From assembly GCF_002111585.1 (NCBI RefSeq), contig NZ_LUTP01000024.1, positions 1 through 61,310 of the forward strand: a stretch of DNA of 61,310 bases. The letters run 5' to 3'. Below, piece by piece: positions 48,885 to 61,253 of the stretch. Each line of letters opens with the position of its first letter. Position 1 is the stretch's first letter. The translations under genes and the position numbers were made by a program. The notes under the pieces were generated by a model, which did no database searches, was not told the origin of the DNA, and saw only the letters and a program-made list of their open reading frames with translations. The stretch comes from Lonsdalea iberica (GTDB lineage: Bacteria > Pseudomonadota > Gammaproteobacteria > Enterobacterales > Enterobacteriaceae).

Positions 48885-50518
48885 CGCCGGGGGAAATAAT
48901 TCGCCTTTATCGTATTGTCTGGGTATTGCTGAGCTACGGACTTGACGAACTGATCCCACGCGTGCCGCTAACCCTTCCCGTCCGTTTCATGCGCCGCCTG
49001 TTATTCTGGTTACCTAACCGGCACCAGAATCAGCCGCTGGGTGAACGTCTGCGGCTGGCTCTGCAAGACCTCGGACCGGTCTGGATAAAACTCGGGCAGA
49101 TGATGTCTACCCGACGCGATCTTTTTTCTCCCGCGATCGCCGATCAACTGGCGAAACTGCAGGATCAGGTCGAGCCTTTCGACGGAGAACTGGCGCGCCA
49201 GCAAATTGAAAAGTCGATGGGCGGTAAGTTGGACAACTGGTTCGACGATTTTGACGCCAAACCGCTGGCCTCGGCTTCCATCGCCCAAGTGCATACGGCG
49301 AAGCTGAAATCGACGGGCAAAGATATCGTCATCAAGGTGATTCGCCCGGATATCCTTCCCGTCATTCAGGCCGACATCAAGTTGATGAAACGGTTGGCCA
49401 GTTGGCTGCCGCTACTGATGCCGGATGGTCGTCGTCTGCGGCCTCGCGAAGTGGTGCGTGAATATGAAAAAACGCTGCTGGATGAGTTGAATCTCCTGCG
49501 GGAAGCCGCCAACGGCATTCAGCTACGACGTAACTTTGAAAACAGCGGATTGCTTTACGTGCCGGAAGTTTACTCGGACTATTGCACCGAGCGGGTGCTG
49601 GTGATGGAGCGGATTTACGGGATCCCGGTGTCGGATATGGACGCGTTGAAATCGCACGGCGTGAACCTGCCGCTGCTCGCGGAACGCGGGGTTCAGGTCT
49701 TCTTCACTCAGGTTTTCCGCGACAGTTTCTTCCATGCCGACATGCACCCCGGCAACATTTTTATCAGCTACGAACACCCTGAAGATCCCCTGTATATCGG
49801 CATCGATTGCGGCATTGTCGGCTCCTTGAACAAGGAAGATAAACGCTATTTGGCGGAAAACTTTATTGCCTTTTTCAACCGCGACTACCGCCGCGTGGCC
49901 GAACTGCATGTCGATTCCGGTTGGGTGCCTGCGGACACTAATGTCGAAGAGTTCGAATTCGCGATTCGTACCGTCTGTGAGCCCATATTTGAAAAGCCGT
50001 TAGCGGAAATTTCTTTCGGTCATGTATTATTGAACCTCTTCAACACGGCGCGACGCTTCAACATGGAAGTTCAGCCGCAGCTGGTCTTGCTGCAGAAAAC
50101 GCTGCTGTACGTCGAAGGCATTGGGCGTCAGCTGTATCCGCAGTTGGATTTATGGAAAACGGCCAAGCCGTTTCTCGAAACCTGGTTGAAAGACCAGGTG
50201 GGCATACCCGCCATGGTGCGGGCTTTCAAACAAAAAGCCCCGTTTTGGGCGGAAAAACTGCCTGAAATTCCTGAACTGCTCTACGACGGACTGCGCCAGC
50301 ACAAAAAGCTGCGAGAAAGTATGGAGCACTTAGCGGATGAGCTGCGTGTTCAGCGGGTTCGGCAAGGCCAGTCGCGTTATCTGTTAGGCGTTGGCGCAGC
50401 GCTGTTGGTGAGCGGTACCGTGTTGCTGGCCAGCCATATCGAAGCGAACATTGTGCCCTCCGGTATGATCGCCGCCGGGATTGTCGCCTGGATCGTAGGA
50501 TGGCGTTGTACGCGTTGA
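48881..50518 (+). CDS. ubiB: UbiB, atypical kinase-like ATPase of ubiquinone synthesis
   Basis: The 545-residue ABC1/ADCK family protein has the KxGQ-type motif [14 protein letters not shown] (about 70-83), [13 protein letters not shown] (ATP site), the catalytic [10 protein letters not shown] and the metal-binding DCGIVGSL. Two C-terminal membrane helices ([19 protein letters not shown] and [13 protein letters not shown]) anchor it. It supports ubiquinone synthesis, perhaps by extracting intermediates from the membrane. It is the last gene of ubiE-ubiJ-ubiB; tatA starts 78 bp later. Confidence 0.97.
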   Translation: MTPGEIIRLYRIVWVLLSYGLDELIPRVPLTLPVRFMRRLLFWLPNRHQNQPLGERLRLALQDLGPVWIKLGQMMSTRRDLFSPAIADQLAKLQDQVEPFDGELARQQIEKSMGGKLDNWFDDFDAKPLASASIAQVHTAKLKSTGKDIVIKVIRPDILPVIQADIKLMKRLASWLPLLMPDGRRLRPREVVREYEKTLLDELNLLREAANGIQLRRNFENSGLLYVPEVYSDYCTERVLVMERIYGIPVSDMDALKSHGVNLPLLAERGVQVFFTQVFRDSFFHADMHPGNIFISYEHPEDPLYIGIDCGIVGSLNKEDKRYLAENFIAFFNRDYRRVAELHVDSGWVPADTNVEEFEFAIRTVCEPIFEKPLAEISFGHVLLNLFNTARRFNMEVQPQLVLLQKTLLYVEGIGRQLYPQLDLWKTAKPFLETWLKDQVGIPAMVRAFKQKAPFWAEKLPEIPELLYDGLRQHKKLRESMEHLADELRVQRVRQGQSRYLLGVGAALLVSGTVLLASHIEANIVPSGMIAAGIVAWIVGWRCTR

Positions 50519-50596
50519 ATAAGATCGTAATCAGTAGCATGATTGCCGTTATAAAACACGGCAGTTTGATAATCCCCTTGCATAAGAGGTAGTGAC

Positions 50597-50857
50597 ATGG
50601 GCGGTATTAGTCTCTGGAATTTATTGATCATCGCAGTCATCGTGGTGTTGCTATTCGGGACCAACAAATTAAGAACGCTGGGTTCGGATCTGGGCGCTTC
50701 CATCAAAGGCTTCAAGAAAGCGATGAGCGACGATCAAACGTCTGCCTCGGATGAAAAGGCGCAACAGCAGGATGCGGATTTCAACACGAAAACCGTTGCT
50801 GAACAGCAGCCGGAAACGAAGCAGGAAGAAAAGAGTCAGTCAAAAGAGCGGGTGTAA
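50597..50857 (+). CDS. tatA: Sec-independent translocase subunit TatA
   Basis: The 86-residue protein has one N-terminal membrane helix (about 3-20, [18 protein letters not shown]), the [24 protein letters not shown] hinge and amphipathic helix, and a polar, Gln/Glu-rich tail. TatA oligomers form the pore for folded proteins with twin-arginine signals. It is first in tatABC and preceded by AAGAGGTAGTGAC. E. coli TatA is 89 residues. Confidence 0.96.
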   Translation: MGGISLWNLLIIAVIVVLLFGTNKLRTLGSDLGASIKGFKKAMSDDQTSASDEKAQQQDADFNTKTVAEQQPETKQEEKSQSKERV

Positions 50858-50860
50858 TCG

Positions 50861-51394
50861 GTGTTTGATATTGGCTTTAGCGAACTATTGTTGGTGATGG
50901 TTATCGGATTGGTGGTATTAGGTCCGGAGCGTCTTCCCGTGGCGGTAAGAACGGTGGTGGGCTGGATTCGCGCTTTACGCTCTCTGGCGTCATCGGTGCA
51001 AAACGAACTGGTTCAGGAAATGAAGCTGCAAGAGTTACAGGACAGCCTGAAGAAAGTGGAACAGGCCAGCAACCTGCAGAATCTTTCGCCCGAGCTAAAA
51101 GCCTCCATGGATGAGTTAAAGGAAGCGGCGGACTCCATGAAGCGGACGTACACGGTGGATCAGCTAGGCGAAGAAAAGAAAGGCGACATGCCGAGCCAGC
51201 CGTTGAACGACCCCGAAGCCGCCCACGATGGGGTTATCGAGCACGAAACGACGACGGTGCCCACTGCGATGGAAAAAACCGCCGTGGACCAAAGCCAGAA
51301 TGTTGATAACACCGCCGGCGAGTTCGGCAAGGTGAAGACCTCTTCGCCCGCCGCGACATCCTCGTCTCCCTCTCAACCACGTGATGATCATTAA
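50861..51394 (+). CDS. tatB: Sec-independent translocase subunit TatB
   Basis: The 177-residue protein starts with GTG at 50861 ([32 protein letters not shown]). The membrane helix with Glu8 and the GPERLP hinge are the TatB hallmarks. A long amphipathic helix and an acidic, low-complexity tail follow. With TatC it forms the signal-peptide receptor. It lies 3 bp after tatA and 3 bp before tatC. Confidence 0.96.
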   Translation: MFDIGFSELLLVMVIGLVVLGPERLPVAVRTVVGWIRALRSLASSVQNELVQEMKLQELQDSLKKVEQASNLQNLSPELKASMDELKEAADSMKRTYTVDQLGEEKKGDMPSQPLNDPEAAHDGVIEHETTTVPTAMEKTAVDQSQNVDNTAGEFGKVKTSSPAATSSSPSQPRDDH

Positions 51395-51397
51395 TCT

Positions 51398-52159
51398 ATG
51401 GCCGTTGATGAAACCCAGCCGCTGATCAGCCATTTGATCGAGCTGCGTAAGCGGTTGTTGAATAGTATTCTTTGTGTTCTGGCAGTCTTTGTCGTATTGG
51501 TCTACTTCGCGAACGATATCTATCAGATCGTCTCCGCACCGTTGATCAAGCAGCTTCCCGCTGGCGCCAGCATGATTGCGACCGATGTCGCCTCGCCGTT
51601 CTTCACCCCAATCAAACTGACCCTGATTGTCTCGGTGTTCGCTTCTGCGCCGCTGGTGCTGTATCAGGTCTGGGCCTTTGTCGCGCCGGCGTTATACAAG
51701 CATGAACGCCGCCTGATGATGCCGCTCTTGTTCTCCAGCAGCCTGTTATTTTATCTCGGCATGGCGTTCGCTTACTTTATCGTCTTTCCGCTGGCGTTCA
51801 GTTTCTTCGCCCAGACGGCGCCCGCCGGCGTGATGATTGCGACCGATATCAACAATTATCTGGATTTCGTGATGGCGCTGTTTATGGCTTTCGGCGTGTC
51901 GTTCGAAGTGCCGGTGGCTATTGTGCTGCTGTGCTGGAGCGGTGTGGTGACGCCGCAAGAGCTAAAGCAGAAACGCCCTTATGTACTGGTTGGCGCATTT
52001 GTTGTCGGCATGCTGCTGACGCCGCCAGACGTGTTTTCCCAAACTCTGCTCGCGATACCGATGTATCTGTTATTCGAGATAGGGGTGTTTTTCGCCCGCT
52101 TCTACGTCGGCAAAGGACGTCGGAATGAAGAGGAAAATCAGGAAGACCCTGCGCCGTAA
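51398..52159 (+). CDS. tatC: Sec-independent translocase subunit TatC
   Basis: The 253-residue protein has six membrane helices. It binds the twin-arginine motif with its cytosolic N-terminal region ([17 protein letters not shown], containing the essential HLxELRxR). [12 protein letters not shown] and [11 protein letters not shown] are further conserved parts. It is the last gene of tatABC, closed by a strong terminator. E. coli TatC is 258 residues. Confidence 0.97.
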   Translation: MAVDETQPLISHLIELRKRLLNSILCVLAVFVVLVYFANDIYQIVSAPLIKQLPAGASMIATDVASPFFTPIKLTLIVSVFASAPLVLYQVWAFVAPALYKHERRLMMPLLFSSSLLFYLGMAFAYFIVFPLAFSFFAQTAPAGVMIATDINNYLDFVMALFMAFGVSFEVPVAIVLLCWSGVVTPQELKQKRPYVLVGAFVVGMLLTPPDVFSQTLLAIPMYLLFEIGVFFARFYVGKGRRNEEENQEDPAP

Positions 52160-52215
52160 CGGCGGCGATCGCTGGAAAGCACGGCGCCGCCGCAGCGCGG
52201 ACAAAACGTCATATT

Positions 52216-52247
52216 GGACACCTCTCGCCGAGAGGTGTTGTTTTTTG
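52216..52247 (+). terminator. Rho-independent terminator after tatC
   Basis: ACACCTCTC at 52218-52226 and GAGAGGTGT at 52230-52238 form a perfect 9-bp stem with a 3-nt loop, followed by TGTTTTTTG. It separates tatABC from tatD. Confidence 0.9.
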
Positions 52248-52298
52248 AGCGTCTCGTGACAGACGGGACAACAGGTGTGAAACGCAGGACTGACGTCG

Positions 52299-54120
<1,822 letters not shown>

Positions 54121-54147
54121 CGGCAATTGCCGTCAGCATTTTTTGAA
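54121..54147 (+). terminator. Short hairpin and T6 between convergent hemB and rfaH
   Basis: ACGGCAATTGCCGT begins on the last base of the hemB stop and can form a short stem, followed after seven bases by TTTTTTG. The T run lies inside the rfaH 3' end. It may terminate hemB. Confidence 0.45.
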
Positions 54148-54621
54148 CTGGCGGTTATCAATACTCTGCTTAACCTGTTTATTCAGCAGGTTAAGCAGCA
54201 GCATGGAACGCGCCTCGCCATCGGGCTCCGCATAGATGGCTTCCAACCCGTTGAATGTCCCTTCCGTGATCGTCACGGTGTCGCCCGGCTGCGGCGTCTC
54301 CGGGTCCGTCGCCACTAGCGTCGGGTTCAGGGCTAGTTCGTCAATCACGCCCTGAGGCACCGTCGCGGGTAGCGTACCAAAGCGCACGAAGTGGCTAACG
54401 CCGCGCGTCGCGCTAATTGTGGTGGTGTGAATGTGTTCGGGATCGAAAGCGACGAACAGATAATTGGGGAACAGGGGTTCGCTGACCTCGGTACGCTTTC
54501 CGCGCACAACCTTTTCAACGGTAATCATCGGGCTCAGGCAGTTGACCGTCTGACGTTCCAGATGCTCTTTTGCCCGCAATAGCTGCCCGCGTTTACAGTA
54601 AAGTAGATACCAGGATTCCAT
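54133..54621 (-). CDS. rfaH: Transcription antitermination factor RfaH
   Basis: The 162-residue NusG paralogue has exactly the E. coli length. The N-terminal NGN domain (about 1-100) starts [24 protein letters not shown] and contains [10 protein letters not shown]. The C-terminal KOW-like domain (from about 110) can refold from helices to a beta barrel. RfaH loads on RNA polymerase paused at ops sites and lets long LPS, capsule and toxin operons be transcribed and translated. The waa cluster earlier in the window is a plausible target, but I found no clear ops element there. Confidence 0.97.
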   Translation of the reverse strand: MESWYLLYCKRGQLLRAKEHLERQTVNCLSPMITVEKVVRGKRTEVSEPLFPNYLFVAFDPEHIHTTTISATRGVSHFVRFGTLPATVPQGVIDELALNPTLVATDPETPQPGDTVTITEGTFNGLEAIYAEPDGEARSMLLLNLLNKQVKQSIDNRQFKKC

Positions 54622-54744
54622 AATTTCACTAATCTATTGCAATTTTCGGCAAGAATAACAAAAGCCGCTCGGGATAAATAGCGCCTGCAGGAAGCGACAG
54701 TTTGTAGAAGAAACTTTATAATAACTGCACCACCGACCGTCCTG

Positions 54745-56241
54745 ATGAACAGCATGAAATACCGTGATTTACGTGAATTCCTTTCCCTTCTCGAAGATAA
54801 GGGTGAGTTGAAACGCATTACCCAGCCCATCGATCCCCATCTTGAAATGACCGAGATTGCGGATCGCACTCTGCGAGCCGAAGGTCCGGCGCTGCTGTTC
54901 GAAAACCCGATCGGCTACGACATGCCGGTGCTGTGTAACTTATTCGGTACGCCGAAACGTGTCGCATTAGGGATGGGGCAGGACGACGTCAGCGCACTGC
55001 GTGATGTCGGCCGACTGCTGGCATTTTTGAAAGAACCCGAACCGCCGCGCGGATTCCGCGATTTGATGGACAAACTTCCCCGTTTCCGTCAGGTACTGAA
55101 TATGCCGACTAAGCGCGTGTCGTCCGCCGCCTGTCAGGAAAATGTATGGCAGGGCGATGACGTGGACCTGACGCGCATTCCCGTGATGCACTGCTGGCCT
55201 GGCGATGCAGCGCCGTTGATCACCTGGGGACTGACGGTCACCCGGGGTCCGTTTAAGGAGCGGCAGAATCTGGGGATCTATCGCCAGCAGGTACTGGGTA
55301 AAAACAAGCTGATCATGCGCTGGCTGTCTCACCGGGGCGGTGCGCTTGACTTCCAGGAGTGGTGTCAGGAGCATCCTGGTGAACGTTTTCCCGTCGCAGT
55401 GGCGCTGGGAGCCGACCCGGCAACCATCCTCGGCGCGGTGACGCCGGTACCGGACTCGTTATCCGAATATGCGTTTGCCGGACTGCTGCGCGGCCACAAA
55501 ACCGAGGTGGTGAAATGTCTATCCTGCGATTTGGAAGTGCCGGCCAGCGCGGAGATTGTGCTGGAAGGGTATATCGAACCGGGAGAGCAGGCGGAGGAAG
55601 GTCCCTACGGCGATCACACCGGCTACTATAATGAGGTCGATAAGTTCCCGGTCTTCACGGTGACGCACGTGACCCAGCGGCAGAACGCCATCTACCATTC
55701 AACTTACACCGGCCGTCCGCCGGATGAGCCGGCGGTATTGGGCGTGGCGTTGAACGAAGTTTTCGTGCCGCTGCTGCAAAAGCAATTTCCGGAGATCGTC
55801 GACTTTTATCTACCGCCTGAGGGGTGTTCTTACCGTCTGGCGGTCGTTACTATGAAGAAGCAGTACGCCGGGCATGCCAAAAGAGTGATGATGGGCGTGT
55901 GGTCGTTTCTGCGCCAATTTATGTACACCAAATTTGTTATTGTCTGCGACGATGATATCAACGCCCGTGACTGGAAAGATGTCATTTGGGCGATCACGAC
56001 GCGGATGGACCCGGCGCGAGATACACTGTTAGTGGAAAATACGCCCATCGACTATCTCGACTTTGCTTCACCAGTTTCCGGGCTTGGCTCCAAAATGGGG
56101 CTGGATGCAACTAATAAATGGCCGGGCGAGACCCAACGAGAGTGGGGCCAACCGATAACCAAAGATCCGCAGGTCGTGGCTCGTATCGATGCCATCTGGG
56201 ACGAGTTAGCCATTTTCGATGACAGCGGAAAACGGCGCTAA
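54745..56241 (+). CDS. ubiD: 4-hydroxy-3-polyprenylbenzoate decarboxylase
   Basis: The 498-residue prenylated-FMN enzyme removes the carboxyl group during ubiquinone synthesis. Conserved parts include [55 protein letters not shown] (catalytic Glu region) and [12 protein letters not shown]. The start at 54745 gives [16 protein letters not shown], matching E. coli. It is divergent from rfaH, with fre 54 bp downstream. Confidence 0.97.
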   Translation: MNSMKYRDLREFLSLLEDKGELKRITQPIDPHLEMTEIADRTLRAEGPALLFENPIGYDMPVLCNLFGTPKRVALGMGQDDVSALRDVGRLLAFLKEPEPPRGFRDLMDKLPRFRQVLNMPTKRVSSAACQENVWQGDDVDLTRIPVMHCWPGDAAPLITWGLTVTRGPFKERQNLGIYRQQVLGKNKLIMRWLSHRGGALDFQEWCQEHPGERFPVAVALGADPATILGAVTPVPDSLSEYAFAGLLRGHKTEVVKCLSCDLEVPASAEIVLEGYIEPGEQAEEGPYGDHTGYYNEVDKFPVFTVTHVTQRQNAIYHSTYTGRPPDEPAVLGVALNEVFVPLLQKQFPEIVDFYLPPEGCSYRLAVVTMKKQYAGHAKRVMMGVWSFLRQFMYTKFVIVCDDDINARDWKDVIWAITTRMDPARDTLLVENTPIDYLDFASPVSGLGSKMGLDATNKWPGETQREWGQPITKDPQVVARIDAIWDELAIFDDSGKRR

Positions 56242-56295
56242 TCGACCGTTACCGTCATTCCCCATTTCGCTTTGATGACCCTACAGAGGGAACGC

Positions 56296-56997
56296 ATGAC
56301 AACATTGAGCTGTAAAGTAACATCAGTAGAAACGATCACCGATACGGTTTATCGGGTTCGTTTATTACCTTCAGCCCCGTTTTCCTTCCGTGCCGGCCAG
56401 TATCTGATGGTAGTGATGGATGAGCGGGACAAACGCCCGTTCTCTATCGCATCGACGCCGATGGATACCGATTTTATCGAGCTGCATATCGGGGCGTCGG
56501 ACATGAATCTTTACGCGATGGCCGTCATGGATCGCATCCTGAAAGAAGACACTCTGGAAGTGGATGTGCCACACGGCGAGGCCTGGCTGCGAGACGACAG
56601 CGATCGTCCGTTGATTTTGGTCGCGGGCGGCACCGGTTTTTCCTATGTCCGTTCGATTTTGCTGACCGTGCTGGCTCATCAGCCGCAGCGTCCGGTCTCT
56701 ATCTATTGGGGGGGGCGGGAACCTCAACATCTCTACGATTTAGGTGCGTTGGAATCGTTGACGGAACAACACCCCAATCTGCAGGTTGTGCCAGTGGTTG
56801 AACAGGCGGAAGACGGTTGGCGAGGTCGTACCGGTACGGTGCTGAGCGCGGTGCTGCAAGACTTCGGCTCGCTGGCGGACCACGACATCTACATCGCCGG
56901 TCGTTTCGAAATGGCGAAAGTCGCGCGGGAACGCTTCTGTAATGAGCGTGGCGCGCAGCAAGAACATCTGTTCGGCGACGCATTCTCTTTCATTTAA
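56296..56997 (+). CDS. fre: NAD(P)H-flavin reductase
   Basis: The 233-residue enzyme uses NAD(P)H to reduce free flavins, feeding iron release, ribonucleotide reductase activation and UbiX/UbiD cofactor chemistry. It shows RPFSIAST (flavin site), [13 protein letters not shown] (nucleotide site) and the C-terminal GDAFSFI. The start at 56296 follows AGAGGGAACGC; the open frame reaches back to 56272. It is followed by a hairpin terminator and then pepQ. The fadBA genes that lie here in E. coli are missing. Confidence 0.96.
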   Translation: MTTLSCKVTSVETITDTVYRVRLLPSAPFSFRAGQYLMVVMDERDKRPFSIASTPMDTDFIELHIGASDMNLYAMAVMDRILKEDTLEVDVPHGEAWLRDDSDRPLILVAGGTGFSYVRSILLTVLAHQPQRPVSIYWGGREPQHLYDLGALESLTEQHPNLQVVPVVEQAEDGWRGRTGTVLSAVLQDFGSLADHDIYIAGRFEMAKVARERFCNERGAQQEHLFGDAFSFI

Positions 56998-57016
56998 GCC
57001 ATTCCTTTCGCGATAT

Positions 57017-57047
57017 CCGGCTCCGTATATGACGGGGCCGGTTTGCT
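57017..57047 (+). terminator. Terminator after fre
   Basis: CCGGCTCCGT at 57017-57026 and ACGGGGCCGG at 57032-57041 form a 10-bp stem (one T-G pair) with a 5-nt loop, followed by TTTGCTATTT. The T run is weak but the stem is strong. Confidence 0.6.
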
Positions 57048-57249
57048 ATTTATCGCTTGCTGGGGTGTGTGCGGTACTGATTGTCTGTTCTCCGGCGCAT
57101 CCCGCGGTTTGTTTTGCTCTTGGCGCCATTAAAAGTGTTGCGAGAGTGAGGAAAGACTGGACGTTGTTCTGCTGGCGTCAGGGAGTGACACTGCCGGCTT
57201 CCCGGCGCTGTGTTAACATAAAAATACGCTGTGGTAGGTGGAGATATTG

Positions 57250-58580
57250 ATGGAATCGCTGGCCCCTTTGTATCATCAACATGTCGTGACGCTGCAAGAA
57301 CGCACGAAAGCTGCGCTTGAACGCGGCAACCTGGACGCACTGCTGATCCACGCCGGGGAGCTGATGACGCTGTTCCTGGATGACCATGACTATCCGTTCA
57401 AAGTGAATCCGCATTTCAAAGCGTGGCTGCCGGTGACGCAGGTGCCGAATTGCTGGCTATGGGTCGACGGAGTGAACAAGCCGCGGTTATGGTTCCATTC
57501 TCCCGTAGATTTTTGGCACAGCGTCTCTCCGTTGCCGGACAGCTTCTGGACGAAAGAGTTCGACATCCAGGTGTTTCGAGAGGCTGACGATATCGGGCAC
57601 GCGCTGCCTATGCCACGTCAAAATGTGGGCTATATCGGCAGCGCCATACAACGTGCTGCCGAACTTGGCATTACCCCTGAGCACATCAATCCCCAGAGCG
57701 TGTTGAACTACCTTCACTACCACCGTGCCTATAAAACCGATTATGAGCTGGCTTGCATGCGTGTAGCGCAGAAAACCGCCGTTTCGGGGCACCGCGCCGC
57801 GCTGGAAGCGTTTCAGTCCGGCATGAGTGAGTTCGATATCAATCTTGCGTACCTCACGGCCACCGGCCACCGCGATAGCGACGTGCCTTATGACAACATT
57901 GTGGCGCTGAACGAGCATGCGGCGGTGTTGCACTACACCCAGTTGAAGCATCAGGTGCCGGGTGAAGCCCGCAGTTTCCTGATTGACGCTGGCGCGCAAT
58001 ACAACGGCTACGCGGCGGATATTACCCGTAGCTATGCAGCTCAGCACGACAGCGATTTTGCCGCGTTGGTCAAAGACCTCAACCGGGAACAGCGAGCGCT
58101 GATTGACACGATGAAATCGGGCGTGCGCTATACCGAATATCATGAACAGATGCATTGTCGGCTTGCCGGACTCCTGAAGCGTCACAAGTTGGTGGGCGGC
58201 CTTAGCGAGGAAGCGATGGTTGAACAGGGGCTGACACGGCCGTTTTTGCCACACGGACTCGGCCATCTTTTGGGGCTTCAGGTCCACGACGTCGGCGGGT
58301 TTATGCAAGACGACGCGGGCACCACGCTGGCCGCGCCCGAGTGCTATCCTTATTTGCGTTGCACACGAATGTTGGAGCCTCGAATGGTGGTGACTATCGA
58401 GCCCGGACTCTACTTCATCGACTCTCTGCTGGAACCTTGGCGCGCGGCGCTCTTCGTCAGCACTTCAACTGGCAGAAGATTGATGCGTTACGACCTGCAG
58501 GCGGAGTCCGCATCGAAGATAACGTCGTCATCCATGACAAGCGTATTGAAAACCTGACGCGCGCACTGAATCTGGACTGA
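57250..58580 (+). pseudogene. pepQ: Xaa-Pro dipeptidase, C-terminal one-base frameshift
   Basis: PepQ cleaves dipeptides ending in proline and is a metal-dependent pita-bread-fold peptidase. The frame is typical from [20 protein letters not shown] to residue 399, with metal-site segments [36 protein letters not shown] and [16 protein letters not shown]. Near 58447 one G is missing. The actual frame then reads an unrelated tail to 58557, while the proper tail ([14 protein letters not shown]...[10 protein letters not shown]) continues in another frame to the TGA at 58578-58580. Repair gives 443 residues, as in E. coli. The last metal ligand lies in the shifted tail, so the protein as written would be inactive. 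Confidence 0.88.
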
Positions 58581-59193
58581 TGTCTTCTTATCCGGTGCCC
58601 GCTGAGCAGGTTAGCGTCAGCGAAGAAATTAAAAAAAGTCGTTTTATCAGCGTGATAAGTCCTGCCTGCGGCATAGAGGCGGCAAAAGCCTTTATTCTCG
58701 CCCAGCGGGAGCAGCACCCCGCGGCAGTTCATCACTGTTGGGCCTATGTGGCGGGCGCGCCGACGATTCCCAGCAGTTGGGTTTCTCCGATGATGGAGAG
58801 CCGGCGGGCACGGCGGGCAAACCAATACTGGCGCAGCTCATGGGCAGCGGTATCGGCGAGGTGGCGGCTGTCGTCGTCCGTTATTACGGTGGCGTCAAGC
58901 TTGGCACCGGCGGGTTGGTACGAGCCTACGGCGGCGGTATACAACAGGCGTTGAAGCAAGTGACGCTGACACAGCGGTTACTGCTACGGGAGTATCGACT
59001 TCAGTGCGACTATCCCTTATTGGCGCCTGTCGAAGTGATCGTGCGTCAGTTGGAAGGGCAGATTGTCTCGACGGAGTATGGCGCTGATGTCAGGCTCCAA
59101 ATAGCGTTGCCTTTAAACGCCACCGATGAGGCCGAACGCCGATTACGAGATATTAGTCGCGGTGCGTTGCAATTACTGCCAATTTCACAATAA
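58580..59193 (+). pseudogene. yigZ: YigZ/IMPACT family protein, one-base frameshift
   Basis: The first 60 codons (MSSYPVPAEQVSVSEEIKKS ... HHCWAYVAGAP) and the rest (DDSQQLGFSDDGEPAGTAGK ... GALQLLPISQ) lie in different frames, joined at about 58760-58762. One added base gives ...VAGAPDDSQQLGFSDDG and a 204-residue protein, the E. coli length. The family has an N-terminal IMPACT (UPF0029) domain and a C-terminal ferredoxin-like domain. Its cellular role is not settled; a link to translation is suspected from eukaryotic IMPACT. Its ATG overlaps the pepQ stop. A sequencing error is as likely as a true mutation. Confidence 0.88.
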
Positions 59194-59238
59194 TCCCAGC
59201 GCGAACTCATTGAACTTTTTGTTAAGGAAGGCCCCGTA

Positions 59239-60690
59239 ATGCACTTGCGCGCCATAACCCGCATCGTTGGCCTGCTGGTCATCCTCTTTTCTGGCACTAT
59301 GTTTATCCCCGGCCTGGTGGCGCTCATTTATCGCGACGGCGCAGGTAAAGCCTTTACGCAGACATTTATCGCCGCGTTGATTATTGGGCTGGTGCTCTGG
59401 TTCCCTAATCGCAAGCATCGGCATGAGCTTAAAGCGCGAGAGGGCTTTTTGATTGTCGTGCTGTTTTGGACGGTGCTGGGAAGTGTCGGGGCGCTGCCTT
59501 TCCTGTTTACCGACCGGCCGAACCTGACAATAACAGATGCGTTCTTCGAATCCTTTTCCGGCTTGACGACGACTGGGGCGACGACGCTGGTCGGTTTGGA
59601 TTCGATGCCTAAAGCTATTTTGTTCTACCGTCAGATGTTGCAGTGGATGGGCGGGATGGGGATTATCGTGCTGGCGGTGGCCATCCTGCCGATTTTGGGC
59701 GTTGGGGGCATGCAGCTCTACCGCGCAGAAATGCCCGGCCCGCTGAAAGACAACAAAATGCGGCCTCGTATTGCTGAAACGGCGAAAACGCTGTGGCTGA
59801 TTTACCTGTTGCTGACGGTTTTGTGCGCGTTATCCCTCTGGTTGGCGGGAATGCCGGTCTTTGACGCCATCGGCCACAGTTTCTCGACGATTGCGATAGG
59901 GGGCTTCTCTACGCATGATGCGAGCATCGGCTACTTCAACAGTCCTACCATCAATACCATTATTGCGATTTTTCTACTCATTTCCGGTTGCAACTTCGGC
60001 CTTCATTTCGCGGTATTGAGCGGACGCAGCCTGAAAGTGTATTGGCGCGACCCTGAATTTCGCATGTTCATTTTTGTCCAGATGACCCTGGTGGCCGTTT
60101 GTACCGTCGTTTTGTGGTTCCATAATGTGTACAGCTCGGGGATAGATACGCTGAATCAGGCGTTTTTCCAGGTGGTTTCGATGGCGACGACCGCCGGGTT
60201 TACGACGGACAGCATTTCGCATTGGCCGTTGTTCCTTCCCGTGTTGCTCCTGTGCGCGGCCTTTATTGGCGGTTGCGCGGGTTCAACGGGCGGCGGACTT
60301 AAAGTGATCCGTATCTTGCTTCTGTTCTTACAGGGGTCGCGCGAGCTTAAGAGGCTGGTTCATCCCAATGCGGTCTATACCATCAAGCTGGGACAGCGCG
60401 CGTTGCCAGAAAGAATATTGGAAGCCGTATGGGGGTTCTTTTCCGCCTACGCGTTGGTCTTTATTGTCAGTATGTTGGCCGTTATCGCGACCGGCGTTGA
60501 CGATTTTTCGGCGTTTGCCGCCGTTGCAGCTACGCTAAACAATCTTGGTCCTGGTCTAGGCGTGGTGGCGGACAACTTCACCTCAATGAATGATGCTGCA
60601 AAATGGATACTCATATTGACGATGCTGTTTGGTCGTCTTGAGGTATTCACGCTGTTGGTGCTGTTTACGCCGACCTTCTGGCGGGAATAA
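59239..60690 (+). CDS. trkH: Trk potassium uptake channel subunit TrkH
   Basis: The 483-residue protein equals E. coli TrkH in length. It has four repeats of membrane helix, pore loop, membrane helix. The selectivity-filter segments are seen as SGLTTTGATTL, GHSFSTIAIGGFSTHD, MATTAGFTTDS and ATLNNLGPGLG. With TrkA it forms the main low-affinity potassium uptake system of the inner membrane. It lies 45 bp after yigZ, and hemG follows at 21 bp, as in E. coli. Confidence 0.98.
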   Translation: MHLRAITRIVGLLVILFSGTMFIPGLVALIYRDGAGKAFTQTFIAALIIGLVLWFPNRKHRHELKAREGFLIVVLFWTVLGSVGALPFLFTDRPNLTITDAFFESFSGLTTTGATTLVGLDSMPKAILFYRQMLQWMGGMGIIVLAVAILPILGVGGMQLYRAEMPGPLKDNKMRPRIAETAKTLWLIYLLLTVLCALSLWLAGMPVFDAIGHSFSTIAIGGFSTHDASIGYFNSPTINTIIAIFLLISGCNFGLHFAVLSGRSLKVYWRDPEFRMFIFVQMTLVAVCTVVLWFHNVYSSGIDTLNQAFFQVVSMATTAGFTTDSISHWPLFLPVLLLCAAFIGGCAGSTGGGLKVIRILLLFLQGSRELKRLVHPNAVYTIKLGQRALPERILEAVWGFFSAYALVFIVSMLAVIATGVDDFSAFAAVAATLNNLGPGLGVVADNFTSMNDAAKWILILTMLFGRLEVFTLLVLFTPTFWRE

Positions 60691-60710
60691 TAAAAAGAGG
60701 ATTCCTTAGA

Positions 60711-61253
60711 ATGAAAGCATTGATCCTGTTTTCCACCACTGATGGACAAACAGAGGCAATCGCAAATGTCATTGCCGATGAACTGAAAGAGACGCAGGTC
60801 TGTGATGTCGTTAACATTGATGATGCCGACACGGTCGAACTGTCTCAGTACGAGAAAATCCTTTTAGGAGCGTCTGTCCGTTACGGGCACTTTGCGCCGG
60901 CGCTGGACCAGTTCATCCAGCGCAATTTGGTTTCACTGCAAAACAAACCGAGCGCTTTCTTCTCGGTGAATCTTACGGCGCGCAAACCGGAAAAAAGCAC
61001 AGTGCAAACCAATGCGTATACGCGCAAATTCTTACTGCGTTGTCCCTGGAAGCCCGACCTGGGGGCGGTATTCGCGGGAGCGCTGCGTTATCCTCGATAT
61101 CGATGGTTTGACCGCATCATGATTCAGCTGATTATGCGAATGACGGGCGGAGAAACGGATACTTCACGTGAGATTGAATATACCGATTGGCATCAGGTCC
61201 GCGATTTCGCTCAGCAATTCGGGCAATTAACGCTGAAAAAAAAGGCACAATGA
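60711..61253 (+). CDS. hemG: Menaquinone-dependent protoporphyrinogen oxidase
   Basis: The 180-residue flavodoxin-like enzyme oxidises protoporphyrinogen IX to protoporphyrin IX and passes the electrons to quinones. It shows the FMN loop ILFSTTDGQTEAIA (4-17), GASVRYGHFAPALDQF and the long-chain insert ARKPEKSTVQTN...FLLRCPWKPD that marks HemG. The ribosome site is AAGAGGATTCCTTAG. In E. coli an rRNA operon follows directly. Here the window ends 57 bp later. Confidence 0.95.
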   Translation: MKALILFSTTDGQTEAIANVIADELKETQVCDVVNIDDADTVELSQYEKILLGASVRYGHFAPALDQFIQRNLVSLQNKPSAFFSVNLTARKPEKSTVQTNAYTRKFLLRCPWKPDLGAVFAGALRYPRYRWFDRIMIQLIMRMTGGETDTSREIEYTDWHQVRDFAQQFGQLTLKKKAQ

